From: Rufibacter hautae
Lineage (GTDB): Bacteria; Bacteroidota; Bacteroidia; Cytophagales; Hymenobacteraceae
Reading direction: 5' to 3'
Length of the DNA stretch: 64,000 bases
Assembly (NCBI RefSeq): GCF_008271695.1
Contig: NZ_VKKY01000003.1
Location: 1,426,001 to 1,490,000 of the forward strand
The position numbers and the translations under genes were made by a program. Of the stretch, positions 11,426 through 18,610 are shown in pieces. The notes under the pieces are model-generated. The model made no database searches. It was not told where the DNA came from and was given only the letters and a program-made list of their open reading frames with translations. Position 1 is the stretch's first letter; each line of letters opens with the position of its first letter.

Positions 11426-12097
11426 ATGAAACAGCATCCTGAATACGGAACCCGTACTTCGGCATTGATGAAAATCATAACCACATTGTCGGTCTTTATC
11501 TTTCTTGTTACAGCGGTTACCACGGTGTACAGCGGCGATTATGTAATTTCCAAGAGTACGGAAACCAGGTTAACTGACAGCGTACCCGTACCTTTAAAGG
11601 CGGAACGGGACAGCGTGGCGTCGGTGCAGGCCTTTAGCAAAGTCTACAAGGTGCTGATGAGCCCCCGCTGCATGAACTGCCACCCGGCTGGCGATGTCCC
11701 GCTGCAGGGGGATGACAGCCACCTGCACACCATGCTGCCCCAGCGCGGCGTGGACGGCAAGGGCGTTTATTCCATGAAATGCGGGAACTGCCACCAACCT
11801 GAGAACACCCCTGGCCTGAACACCCCGCCCGGCAACCCGGAGTGGCACCTGCCGCCGGCCCGCATGAAGATGATCTTCCAGGGCAGGACACCCCACCAAT
11901 TAGCCAAACAGCTCGTGAACCGCAAGCAGAACGGAGATAAATCTTTGGAGAAGTTGCTGGAGCACGCCGATGATACGCTGGTGTTGGCAGGCTGGCACCC
12001 CGGGGAAGGACGCACGTTGCCGCCTATGAGCCATGCTGAGTTTAAAAAGGCTTGGACTACTTGGATAGTAAAGGGAGCTTATGCCCCAAATCCTTAA
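11426..12097 (+). CDS. Exported diheme c-type cytochrome, partner of the molybdenum hydroxylase
   Basis: A 223-residue protein with an N-terminal hydrophobic segment and two heme c motifs, CMNCH (82-86) and CGNCH (119-123). An alternative ATG at 11468 gives a cleaner signal peptide (MKIITTLSVFIFLVTAVTT). The pattern of two CxxCH close together followed by PPARMKMIFQGR and an Isoq-type C-terminus fits the cytochrome that accompanies IorAB-like dehydrogenases. It would pass electrons from the 2Fe-2S subunit towards the respiratory chain. It ends the cluster and is followed by a terminator hairpin. Confidence 0.85.
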   Translation: MKQHPEYGTRTSALMKIITTLSVFIFLVTAVTTVYSGDYVISKSTETRLTDSVPVPLKAERDSVASVQAFSKVYKVLMSPRCMNCHPAGDVPLQGDDSHLHTMLPQRGVDGKGVYSMKCGNCHQPENTPGLNTPPGNPEWHLPPARMKMIFQGRTPHQLAKQLVNRKQNGDKSLEKLLEHADDTLVLAGWHPGEGRTLPPMSHAEFKKAWTTWIVKGAYAPNP

Positions 12098-12177
12098 ATA
12101 GAATGAACTAATGCCGCACCATTGGATTGGTAATCCTAGGAACACCTAGAGGTGTCAATTTCATTAAAACAAACATC

Positions 12178-12212
12178 AGCCGCATTTCCTTAACGGGTAT
12201 GCGGCTTTTTTG
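12178..12212 (+). terminator. Rho-independent terminator after the redox cluster
   Basis: Stem AGCCGCAT (12178-12185) with ATGCGGCT (12199-12206), followed by a T run. It sits about 80 nt after the diheme cytochrome stop and closes the redox gene run. Confidence 0.75.
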
Positions 12213-12621
12213 CATTTACTTCTTCGAATACCCTATTGCTCTGGGGAAAATGGCGGTGAAATGAACTAGGCTTATCTACAGAAATTCAAAGGAATTAATT
12301 ATAGGTTACCAAGCAAATAGACACGGAACCCAGGTCTTCCCAAATCCCGAAAAACGGCCGTTTACTAGGACATTGGTGTTTATTCTAACGCCTGCCTGTG
12401 TTGATTATAGAAGTGTCCCAGATGGACATCCCACAAATCAAATCTGCATGATGTTTATGAGAAGGTATTTGTGAGATGCCTTACTTTAAAAGATAACCGA
12501 CTACTCGCCTAGTAGAGTTAGCACCACTTAGTCAAATCAGCTGAGTATTTCGCTTCAAAATAATCCCTGCCTCAAATACTCAGTTGGCTGCTTGTTTGGC
12601 TATGTTCTGTTGCCTACTTTC
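12213..12621. other. Non-coding stretch left of the recombinase element
   Basis: No convincing gene. The only structure noted is an inverted repeat CTGAGTATTT (12541-12550) / AAATACTCAG (12574-12583). The stretch is clearly more AT-rich than the recombinase gene that follows. Confidence 0.5.
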
Positions 12622-12656
12622 GCTTCAGTTCTAGCAAATGTCTAAATTGAAGTGAT

Positions 12657-13295
12657 ATGGAGATAAAAGAGACGCCTGCCAAGGCCATCATCTACACCCG
12701 CGTGTCCACCGGAGGGCAGACCACCGACCGGCAGGCGAGGGACCTGCGGGAGACCGGCTACGAGGTCGCGGAGGTGTTCTCCGAGAAGGTGTCCGGGTTC
12801 AGCAAGTCGATAGGGGAGCGGCAGGAGCTGCAGAAGGCCCTGGCCTACCTGGAAAAGGAGGGGGTCAAGTGCCTGCTCATCCACGAGATCTCCCGCCTGG
12901 GCCGCAACACCACCGAGGTGCTGAACCTCTTGAAGGAGCTGGAGGGGAAGGGTGTCTCGGTCTACATCCACAACCTGGGCCTCACCCTCTCGGCGGAGAA
13001 CGACTCCAACCACGTCTTCACCAAGCTCGTGATCACCATCATGGCGGACCTTGCCCGGATGGAGAGCGAGCAGCTGAGCCTCAGGATCAGGTCCGGCATC
13101 CGCAGCCGCAAGGCCGACGGGCTCCATACAGGTAGGAAGGTCGGCTCCCAGGAAAGCCGGGAGAAGTTCCTGGCCAAGCACAAAGAGGTGATCAGGTACC
13201 TGAGGCTGGGCCGGTCCTACCAGGAGATCACCAAGCTTACCGGGGCCGCGCCCTACACCATCTCCAAGGTGAAGAAGGCGCTGGCCGAAGGGTAG
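12657..13295 (+). CDS. Serine recombinase (resolvase/invertase family)
   Basis: A 212-residue protein with the N-terminal resolvase domain: catalytic serine S17 in YTRVSTGGQT, then IHEISRLGRNTTEVLNLLK with the conserved Arg residues of the active site, the long E helix (ADLARMESEQLSLRIRSG) and a short C-terminal HTH (SYQEITKLTGAAPYTISKVKKAL). Size matches small resolvases/invertases rather than large integrases. It starts 16 nt inside a 19-bp repeat that recurs inverted at 18432. Very GC-rich compared with the sequence just upstream, consistent with acquisition. It may act on the bounding repeats, or invert DNA locally. Confidence 0.93.
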   Translation: MEIKETPAKAIIYTRVSTGGQTTDRQARDLRETGYEVAEVFSEKVSGFSKSIGERQELQKALAYLEKEGVKCLLIHEISRLGRNTTEVLNLLKELEGKGVSVYIHNLGLTLSAENDSNHVFTKLVITIMADLARMESEQLSLRIRSGIRSRKADGLHTGRKVGSQESREKFLAKHKEVIRYLRLGRSYQEITKLTGAAPYTISKVKKALAEG

Positions 13296-13797
13296 GGGAA
13301 ACGGGTTCCTCCCGGGTCTCAGGTTCCCAGGTCCCGGGGACAAGCCGGCGCAGGACAGATTCGCCAACTGCGCCAGGTGTGTCTCGGTGGGGTTTCTTGG
13401 GTCCATATCTACCTTTACGTTGGAATGCGGGAAGCGTGCGTGACGGGAGAAATGCAACGCAGGGCAGGGTAAGAACGGAACCCCTGGGAGAGATTCCCCG
13501 CCTGTACTGTGGCTGTGGAGGGGTAGCCCGAAAGAACCCTCTATTCCGACTCCCTCCTTCTGCCCTCAGGCATGCCACCGGACTTCCGCTCCGCCCCGGA
13601 CGCTTGCCCACCTATGGCATTCCCACAAAGCAATGTACTTTTATATTATTCGCGCAAAAGCTTGTATTAAATAAATAATATATACATATTAGAATAATCA
13701 TTTGCACTACCACCTGAATACAGCCAGAACCTCGGCCGGCCTGTGCGCCGCCGCCGCTGTCCCCCGATAGCCTTTCCCCACCAAAACCCATATAAGG
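13296..13797. other. Intergenic, GC-rich then AT-rich
   Basis: About 500 nt without a gene I can support. The first 320 nt are GC-rich; 13630-13700 turns sharply AT-rich (runs of ATAAATAATATATAC type) and probably holds the promoter of the methyltransferase gene. No clear hairpin or repeat seen. Confidence 0.4.
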
Positions 13798-14748
13798 ATG
13801 GAAACAACGGAGATGAGCCGACGGGTGGCTCCCTACCTTCAGCCCGGCAAGGCGCCCGCCCTCTCGGGCGATTACCTGGAGTTCCCGCTGAATGACCCGG
13901 GCGAGGGCCTGCTGGCCAACGCCTTCTACTTCGGGCACCCCGGGTGGGCCGAGGAGTACCTGACCTACTGCCACCGCAGCGAGGCCTTCACCGGCCGCTG
14001 GAAAGCCGCCATCGGGGACTGGGCGGGGAAGGTGGTGGTGGACATCGGCTGCGGCCCGGGCAACGTCTACGCCTCGCTGGGGGGCGGGCCCGCCCTGCTG
14101 ATCGGGGTGGACGTGGCCCCGGCCTCCCTGCGCCTGGCCAAGGGGCTGGGCTACGCCACGGTGCTGGCGGACGCCTCGGACCTGCCCTTCGCCTCGGGCT
14201 TCGCCGACGTGGTCACCCTCAACGCCACGCTCCACCACTGCCAGGACATGGGGGCGATCCTAAGGGAGGCGGCCCGGCTGGTGAAACCCGGCGGGCTGCT
14301 GGTCACCGACCACGACCCGCAGCGCAGCGCCTGGGACTACCGGGGGCTGGCCAAGCTGCTGTGGGACGCGCGCCTGGTGATCTACAAGCTCGCCAAGCAC
14401 AGCTTCCACAAATCGGGTGACCAGCAGGCCCGGGCCCTGGCCTCCGAGCTGCACCACCGACCGGGCCACGGCGTCACGGAAGGGTTCTTCCAGGGCATCC
14501 TCCAACCGCTGGGCTTCGAGGTGCGGGTCTACCCCCACAACCACGGTCTGGGGGCCGAGGTACTGCAGGGGCAGGCGGGCCCGGCCGAGTTCAAGTACCG
14601 CCTGGGCAACCTGCTCTCCTACCGCAACCCCGACGCGAAAACCAGCGCCCTCACCCTGATGTGCGTGGCCCGGAAGCCCTCCGCCGACGGTCTCCGGGAA
14701 AGCCCGGCCGCAGCGAAAAAGGCAGAAAGCGCCTACCCACAGCGGTGA
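13798..14748 (+). CDS. Class I SAM-dependent methyltransferase
   Basis: A 316-residue protein with the Rossmann-type methyltransferase core: motif I VVVDIGCGPG (79-88), an acidic residue ending strand 2 (LIGVDVAPAS), LADASDLPFASGFADVV (motif II/post I) and LKPGG-type motif (ARLVKPGGLLVTDHDP). Methyltransferase_11/UbiE-like; substrate unknown. The C-terminal third (KLAKHSFHKSG to LMCVARKP) resembles no domain I recognise. Extremely GC-rich, in the middle of the putative recombinase element. It has no obvious functional neighbour. Confidence 0.88.
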   Translation: METTEMSRRVAPYLQPGKAPALSGDYLEFPLNDPGEGLLANAFYFGHPGWAEEYLTYCHRSEAFTGRWKAAIGDWAGKVVVDIGCGPGNVYASLGGGPALLIGVDVAPASLRLAKGLGYATVLADASDLPFASGFADVVTLNATLHHCQDMGAILREAARLVKPGGLLVTDHDPQRSAWDYRGLAKLLWDARLVIYKLAKHSFHKSGDQQARALASELHHRPGHGVTEGFFQGILQPLGFEVRVYPHNHGLGAEVLQGQAGPAEFKYRLGNLLSYRNPDAKTSALTLMCVARKPSADGLRESPAAAKKAESAYPQR

Positions 14749-14846
14749 CCATCCCTGACCGGCCATTCTCGGTGGCTGCCGCCTTCCCTTGTCTCCGGAG
14801 CCTCCGGGTACCCGGTGGGCTGTTGAGGGATGGATTTTTCCGGCAC

Positions 14847-15254
14847 ATGGCAGAAGCTACACATATGGAGCGCTGGGGCAGGAAAACCGACCTTCTTTTC
14901 GCGGCCTTGGCCCTTACCGCCATCGGCGGCATGGGGACCCTGGCCTGGCTGGCCTGCTCGGGCGGGGACGGCTCCCGCTACGCGGCCCCCGCACTGGTTC
15001 TCCTGCTGCTCCTGTACCTGGCCTTGGGTCTCCTGGGCCCGGCCCCCAAGGCAGGGGGCGGGAACCCTGCGCCCGCGGCATGCCCAGGCCCACCGGCCGT
15101 GGGGAGCGGGGAAGCCCCAACCCGAATGCAGGTATCCTACCGGCTGGGCGCTGGGAACAGGGCCGGGCACCCTGCTCGGAAGGCCGCCCCTGAGCGGGGA
15201 TACTCCCCGAAACGCCTCTGGCCACGGGGCAAAAAAGAAGCCGCACACCTTTAG
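14847..15254 (+). CDS. Small two-helix membrane protein (copy 1 of a local pair)
   Basis: A 135-residue protein, or 129 if started at the ATG at 14865 (MERWGRK). Two hydrophobic helices are visible: FAALALTAIGGMGTLAWLA and APALVLLLLLYLALGLLG, then a Gly/Pro-rich charged tail. A homologue is encoded at 28704-29105 on the minus strand; both have MER-GR, GMGTLAWLA-SG, SRYA-PALVLLLLLY, a PK-GG segment, HPA and a final GYS/RYS...R block. Conservation of protein sequence across two copies supports it as a real gene. The stop codon falls in the loop of a hairpin that terminates the opposing gene. Function unknown. Confidence 0.6.
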   Translation: MAEATHMERWGRKTDLLFAALALTAIGGMGTLAWLACSGGDGSRYAAPALVLLLLLYLALGLLGPAPKAGGGNPAPAACPGPPAVGSGEAPTRMQVSYRLGAGNRAGHPARKAAPERGYSPKRLWPRGKKEAAHL

Positions 15255-15268
15255 GGGATGTGCGGCTT
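15230..15268 (-). terminator. Terminator hairpin (minus direction) next to repeat copy a
   Basis: AAGCCGCACA (15238-15247) pairs with TGTGCGGCTT (15259-15268). The A run at 15231-15236 becomes a T run on the minus strand, so it terminates leftward transcription of the small gene at 15376-15549. Confidence 0.7.
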
Positions 15269-15295
15269 GTATGGTTGCCTTGAAACGATACCTTT

Positions 15296-15316
15296 CCAGA
15301 GCGCATGCGGATAGAC
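15296..15316 (-). repeat. Dispersed repeat core, copy a
   Basis: On the minus strand this reads TCTATCCGCATGCGCTCTGG, one of six copies of TAYCCGCNYGCGCTCTGRRG in the window. As in other copies, a terminator hairpin lies 30-60 nt downstream in the same orientation. Confidence 0.7.
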
Positions 15317-15375
15317 GGTAAATGCCTCAAAGCATCATGGTAGACTCTGATACGGGCTAATTGCCAGGGGGTTGC

Positions 15376-15549
15376 TCACCATCCCTCGCTCCATACCAAG
15401 AAATCCTCCGAGCAGAACCTGTTCAGGGCGTAGCTGTAGGCTGCGTGGAAGCTGGAGAATCCCGTGTAGACGGTGCCCCCTCTCTTGACATAGTAGGGCT
15501 TTGGGACATAGGGGCCTAGGTTCTTCTTGGGGTGGGTGGCTTGGGTCAT
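15376..15549 (-). CDS. 57-residue orphan protein (YAL-RFCSE family, intact copy)
   Basis: A short minus-strand gene with ATG at 15549 and TGA at 15376, encoding a Tyr/Phe/Trp-rich protein (GPYVPKPYYVKRGG, AAYSYALNRFCSE, ending FLVWSEGW). A second, broken copy is found at 29959-30190 with recognisable PYYV/HYYV, YAL-RFCSE-F and W residues, and similar DNA. Conservation of the same protein pattern in two places supports it as a genuine gene family rather than chance. It is followed by repeat copy a and a terminator in its own direction. It resembles no family I know; function unknown. Confidence 0.55.
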   Translation of the reverse strand: MTQATHPKKNLGPYVPKPYYVKRGGTVYTGFSSFHAAYSYALNRFCSEDFLVWSEGW

Positions 15550-15603
15550 CGTGGTCTTTTCTGTTGTTTGTCTTAAGGCGGTTACGGTCAGCCTATTGCA
15601 GGG

Positions 15604-16008
15604 TTATACTTTGCTCTTCGCTAGCTTTCTGATTAGATCCAGGGCCTCTGCGGTAAGGGGCTTGAGGAGGTAATCGAATGGTCCGAGTCCTTTGGCCTGT
15701 TCGGCGTATTGGCGGGGTTTGGCATTGGAGAGCAGGACTATCTTCGGGGTGAGCGGTAGTTGGCGGCAGGCTTCCAGGAACTCGAATCCGTCCATATCGA
15801 CCAAGTACGGGTCGAGGAGGATGAGGTCAGGGCAGGCGGCTGCTTCCTCTGGGGTGGCGCAGCACCTGAGCAGCATCTCGTGGGCCTGCTCCCCGCTGTC
15901 GGCGGCGTTGATTTCCTCGGTGAACCCTGCCTGCTGCATGAGTATGGTGCTGAGATACGCGCTGATGGGGTCGCTGTCCACTAACAACACCTTCTTGAAT
16001 CTTTTCAT
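15604..16008 (-). CDS. Orphan single-domain response regulator
   Basis: A 134-residue receiver domain only. Acidic pocket D11 and D13 (VLLVDSDP), phosphoacceptor D66 (DLILLDPYL), S94 at the Thr/Ser position (KIVLLSNAK) and K116 (LLKPLT). There is no output domain and no histidine kinase nearby, so it would act as a phosphate shuttle or protein-interaction switch, as CheY- or SpoOF-like proteins do. A related single-domain receiver is encoded at 30484, in a block that shares other gene families with this one. Confidence 0.9.
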   Translation of the reverse strand: MKRFKKVLLVDSDPISAYLSTILMQQAGFTEEINAADSGEQAHEMLLRCCATPEEAAACPDLILLDPYLVDMDGFEFLEACRQLPLTPKIVLLSNAKPRQYAEQAKGLGPFDYLLKPLTAEALDLIRKLAKSKV

Positions 16009-16083
16009 TTCCGCCTGGGCTTGGGTGCGCTGGGTTGCCGAACCATACGGTTGGCGCTAATAGTGGGGGGAGAGTAAAGGTAC

Positions 16084-16122
16084 AAAAAAAAGCAGCCGCG
16101 CACCTCTTGGGATGCGCGGCTG
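16084..16122 (-). terminator. Terminator hairpin (minus direction) next to repeat copy b
   Basis: CAGCCGCGCA (16093-16102) pairs with TGCGCGGCTG (16113-16122); the A run at 16084-16091 gives a minus-strand T run. Confidence 0.7.
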
Positions 16123-16132
16123 TAATCGACTT

Positions 16133-16215
16133 TAATTCCCCTCAGAGCGCGAGCGGGTAAGGGGTTGACAGACAATCATGAAAACGGGAATCTAGTACTT
16201 AGTCATACCCCTGGG
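16133..16215 (-). repeat. 83-bp inverted duplication, left copy, containing repeat copy b
   Basis: Reverse complement of this segment matches 30241-30323 with about three substitutions and one single-base indel. It includes repeat core copy b (minus strand CCTTACCCGCTCGCGCTCTGAG at 16141-16162). The two copies lie inverted about 14 kb apart. Confidence 0.8.
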
Positions 16216-16268
16216 TGTTCACCAAGTTTCAGGGATGCCTAAATACAGGTGTTTAAACTTGATAATTA

Positions 16269-16304
16269 GGTATTTATATGTTAAATAGGGTATTTATATG
16301 TTAA
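16269..16304 (+). repeat. Tandem 16-bp direct repeat upstream of small membrane protein gene
   Basis: GGTATTTATATGTTAA occurs at 16269-16284 and again at 16289-16304, a 20-bp period (two helical turns). Placed 110-150 nt upstream of the gene at 16417, it could be a protein-binding site. Otherwise 16009-16416 holds only the hairpin and repeats listed. Confidence 0.6.
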
Positions 16305-16416
16305 GCAGTGCGGTTTATACCTAAGGGGACCATACACAGAGGGGCGGTGAAAGGGGAGGGTCAGATGGTTTGGGTAGACCCATATCCTTTATCCACATAC
16401 AGTCTATTGATAGAAT

Positions 16417-16623
16417 ATGACAAGAACAACAGAGCCTATGCCGCGATTGGGGAAAGGAACCAGACGCAACACCCTTACACTAGTGATTGTTTTGGGTGCC
16501 GCTTCCCTGGGGGTTGTGTACATGCACAGGGAGAATTATGCCGCCAATGCGGTGATGATGGTAGCCCTGGTGTTCTCTCTTATCGTGGTCTTCTTTGTCT
16601 TAGAGCGGCTCACGAGGCAGTGA
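16417..16623 (+). CDS. Small two-helix membrane protein
   Basis: A 68-residue protein, basic at the N-terminus (RLGKGTRRN), with two predicted membrane helices (TLTLVIVLGAASLGVVYM and AVMMVALVFSLIVVFFVLE) separated by a short polar loop (HRENYAAN), and a basic end. Topology resembles the pair at 14847/28704 but sequence does not match. No family recognised. Supported mainly by the clear alternation of charged and hydrophobic segments and an ATG start. Confidence 0.5.
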   Translation: MTRTTEPMPRLGKGTRRNTLTLVIVLGAASLGVVYMHRENYAANAVMMVALVFSLIVVFFVLERLTRQ

Positions 16624-16856
16624 AACAACGCATCTGACAGGATATTCCTCTTTATTGAATTTTGCCTATCATTTGCCAAGAAACCACAAAGCTGATGGGT
16701 ACCGCGGCCTGTGGTTGCTTTGGGACGTAGCTGGCGAAAGCGGATAGTGGTAAGTGTTTCAAAGCACCATTTGGAAGTTTGTAGTTCGGGCTCATTCCAG
16801 TAAGTTGCCTCACCAGCTCTTCTTTGTACTTGGGGTCCTTTCCTAAAAGGCCAAAT

Positions 16857-17106
16857 GGTACGAAACTGTACCCGAAACAGGTGCAATCCGCTCGGATTGC
16901 ACCTGTTTCGGGGGACAATCATCCAACCAAAAAGGGAAAGTGGTACAGAACTGCACCACTTTGAGTACCTGTTTTACCAATAATTTTCAGGTAAGCACCT
17001 GTAAATCAATAAAAACAGTAAAAATAGGCATTTTAACGGGTGTGAAACCACACCCAACCCCACGTCCCGCGCTGCGGACCGGGTGCAATTGCACTTGGTC
17101 CGCAGC
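16857..17106. repeat. Cluster of five inverted repeats
   Basis: In order: GGTAC-N6-GTACC (16857-16872); a perfect 20-bp arm pair 16871-16890 / 16893-16912 with a 2-nt loop; AAAGTGGT / ACCACTTT around 16937-16962; CAGGT-AAGC-ACCTG near 16990; and a nested palindrome at 17071-17106 (GCTGCGGACC arms around GTGCAATTGCAC). No T run follows the strongest ones, so they are not ordinary terminators. A minus-strand frame (16652-16918, from a TTG) overlaps the left part; I could not decide whether it is a gene remnant. Confidence 0.7.
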
Positions 17107-17144
17107 TGATATATGAGCGGGTTGCTGGGCGATTTGCGCCTGTC

Positions 17145-17708
17145 CTATTCCTTAGGTACGCCAACCTGACTATTCATGAATGCTTGGAACTCCTGCTCGC
17201 TGATCAAGTTCTCTGCCGCGAAACCCTTGGTGCTGCCGAGGGCATACGCCTTGTTTCCCTCACTCTCGCGCTGCAGGGCTTCGGCCACCACCTGCGCGAA
17301 GGACAGCGGCTTCTCCCCGGCATGCAGCAGGGAAGGGACTTCCGGGTAGTGGAACAGGACCTGCCCGCCATGGCAGTGGTCATAGTATTCCTGGGCCGTG
17401 CCGAACCGGTTCCCGTAGCGGCCCTGGTCGGCGCAGGCCTGGTCCAGCACGAAGGGGACGAGCCGGCCGTCACGGAGGTAGAAGCCCAGCGTGAGGGTAT
17501 ACCGCTGTCCACCGTGGGAGAGGCTGCCGACCGTCAGGTGGCTCACCTTCTGCCATTGGTACTCTTGGTGGGGGGTGGGGACCAGCCCGCTCGCCTGGTG
17601 GCGGGTGTAGAAAAGGACGAACAAGTCCTGGCAGGGAACGGTGGACTCCACGGTGAGGTCCACCGCCAGCTCCTCTTCTTTGTCTAAATCCTGAAGGTAG
17701 ATCAGCAT
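17145..17708 (-). CDS. Hypothetical protein, divergent from controller-like HTH gene
   Basis: A 187-residue protein. The frame extends upstream to 17780, but the ATG at 17708 (MLIYLQDLDKEEELAVD) fits best since the extension overlaps the regulatory region. Mixed alpha/beta composition with a beta-rich first half (DLFVLFYTRHQ, RYTLTLGFYLRDGRLVPFVLD) and a polar segment GRYGNRFGTAQEYYDHCHGG. No signal peptide or membrane helix, and no family recognised. It is divergent from the HTH gene at 17856 across two ACTATAGT boxes and may be its regulatory target (inference). Confidence 0.7.
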   Translation of the reverse strand: MLIYLQDLDKEEELAVDLTVESTVPCQDLFVLFYTRHQASGLVPTPHQEYQWQKVSHLTVGSLSHGGQRYTLTLGFYLRDGRLVPFVLDQACADQGRYGNRFGTAQEYYDHCHGGQVLFHYPEVPSLLHAGEKPLSFAQVVAEALQRESEGNKAYALGSTKGFAAENLISEQEFQAFMNSQVGVPKE

Positions 17709-17794
17709 GTCGTTATGGTTTGGTGAAAGGGTTCTCGCCGCCGCTCTGGAAGCACCATGCCCCAGGAGGCAGCCCACCAAAGATACTAAATGCA

Positions 17795-17850
17795 GACTAT
17801 AGTCCGTGGAGCGGAGACCCTTATTTAGGCTCCTTTGTGCATACTATAGT
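17795..17850. promoter_or_regulatory. Two ACTATAGT operator boxes (C-box like)
   Basis: GACTATAGTC at 17795-17804, continuing as GTCCGTG, and ACTATAGT at 17843-17850, 6 nt before the HTH gene start. The sequence GACTATAGTCCGTG is close to the operators of restriction-modification controller proteins (C.Esp1396I type, from memory). The second box would overlap the translation start region, suggesting autorepression. Confidence 0.6.
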
Positions 17851-17855
17851 CACAG

Positions 17856-18107
17856 ATGGAGGAGAGGGCGTTCGGGTCGGTCATGCAGGAGCTCAGGAAG
17901 GGGAAGGGGTTGAGCCAGGAGGAGCTGGCCTTCCGCTGCGGTCTGGACCGCACCTACATCTCCCTGCTGGAGCGGAGCCTCAGGGTGCCCACCATTGTGA
18001 CCCTCTTCAAGGTCAGCGTTGTGCTGGAAATCAGGCCCGAGGAGTTCATCGCCCGCATGAACGTGCAGGACCGAAACTATGGGGAAGGAAGCCATCTGGA
18101 TCAGTGA
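17856..18107 (+). CDS. XRE-family regulator resembling restriction-modification controller (C) proteins
   Basis: An 83-residue protein consisting of one HTH_3 domain: MQELRKGKGLSQEELAFRCGLDRTYISLLERSLRVPTI, with recognition helix around LDRTYISLLER. Length and sequence pattern match C proteins, which time expression of restriction endonucleases. The upstream ACTATAGT palindromes support this relationship. No restriction or DNA-methyltransferase gene is adjacent (the methyltransferase at 13798 is not of the DNA-methylating type by its motifs), so it is either orphaned or controls the divergent gene at 17145. Confidence 0.85.
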   Translation: MEERAFGSVMQELRKGKGLSQEELAFRCGLDRTYISLLERSLRVPTIVTLFKVSVVLEIRPEEFIARMNVQDRNYGEGSHLDQ

Positions 18108-18259
18108 AATACCTTGGAGCCTTTTCGTGCGCAGCTTCTGCCCATTGGGCCCATAGCTGGTTGAGAGTAGGCAGTGCAATCAGAAACCTCGGATGTTCCT
18201 ATAACAACCTAAGCAGTAGGACGTATAAAACCCATAATCAATGCTTCCGGCAGTCCGTC

Positions 18260-18329
18260 TTTACCCGCTTGCGCTCTGAAGAAACAATGCCTGGAGTACT
18301 TTCTGTCTTTATCCGCATGCGCTCTGAAG
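18260..18329 (+). repeat. Dispersed repeat core, tandem copies c and d
   Basis: TTTACCCGCTTGCGCTCTGAAG at 18260-18281 (split here as TTTACCCGCTTGCGC then TCTGAAG) and the matching copy at 18308-18329, exactly 48 bp apart. Both belong to the six-copy family and are followed by the hairpin at 18365. Confidence 0.75.
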
Positions 18330-18364
18330 ACAGTGTTTGAACCCATTTTGGACTTGCTCCAAAA

Positions 18365-18405
18365 AATAGACCGCGCATCTTATGAGGTGAGCGGTCTATT
18401 TTTTT
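18365..18405 (+). terminator. Bidirectional terminator after repeat copies c/d
   Basis: AATAGACCGC (18365-18374) pairs with GCGGTCTATT (18391-18400), with a T run after and an A run before. Confidence 0.75.
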
Positions 18406-18561
18406 GTGCGGTCACCCTGCTCTGATCCTGCCATTTGCTAGAACTGAAGCAAAACTAAACGCACTAAACTGCCTAGGCAAGCAAAAAATAAAGCGTTTGA
18501 AGTATGTGTTATTTTGAAGTGAAACATTTTGGAAAATATATATTCAACGCTTAGAATATTG

Positions 18562-18569
18562 TAAATTTG
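18562..18569 (+). promoter_or_regulatory. Promoter -7 box for the esterase gene
   Basis: TAAATTTG matches TAnnTTTG and lies 42 nt before the ATG at 18611; the flanking region is AT-rich. No good -33 box seen at the usual spacing. Confidence 0.45.
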
Positions 18570-18610
18570 AAAGCCTGTAGTTTGCGGCCTTGTTGACCCT
18601 GCCAGTACCC

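Larger units (their letters stand above)
12622..18450. mobile_element. Putative serine-recombinase element bounded by 19-bp perfect inverted repeats
   Basis: GCTTCAGTTCTAGCAAATG at 12622-12640 recurs exactly, in inverse orientation, at 18432-18450, giving a 5829-bp interval. The recombinase ATG lies 16 nt inside the left repeat. The interval contains very GC-rich orphan genes in mixed orientation, an orphan receiver, a controller-like HTH regulator and no housekeeping gene. I see no target-site duplication outside the repeats. That the repeats are the element's ends is inference. Confidence 0.45.

Noticed and set aside
12609-12621. Target-site duplication flanking the 19-bp inverted repeats
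   Set aside because: Sequences just outside 12622 and 18450 do not match each other over any convincing length.
13798-14748. DNA methyltransferase partner for the controller-like HTH protein
   Set aside because: Motifs are those of UbiE-like small-molecule methyltransferases; no DPPY/NPPY or cytosine-type PC motif is present.
16652-16918. 88-codon minus-strand frame ending WQMIGKIQ
   Set aside because: It begins at a TTG inside the perfect hairpin. The middle part looks somewhat protein-like, but there is not enough to call a gene.
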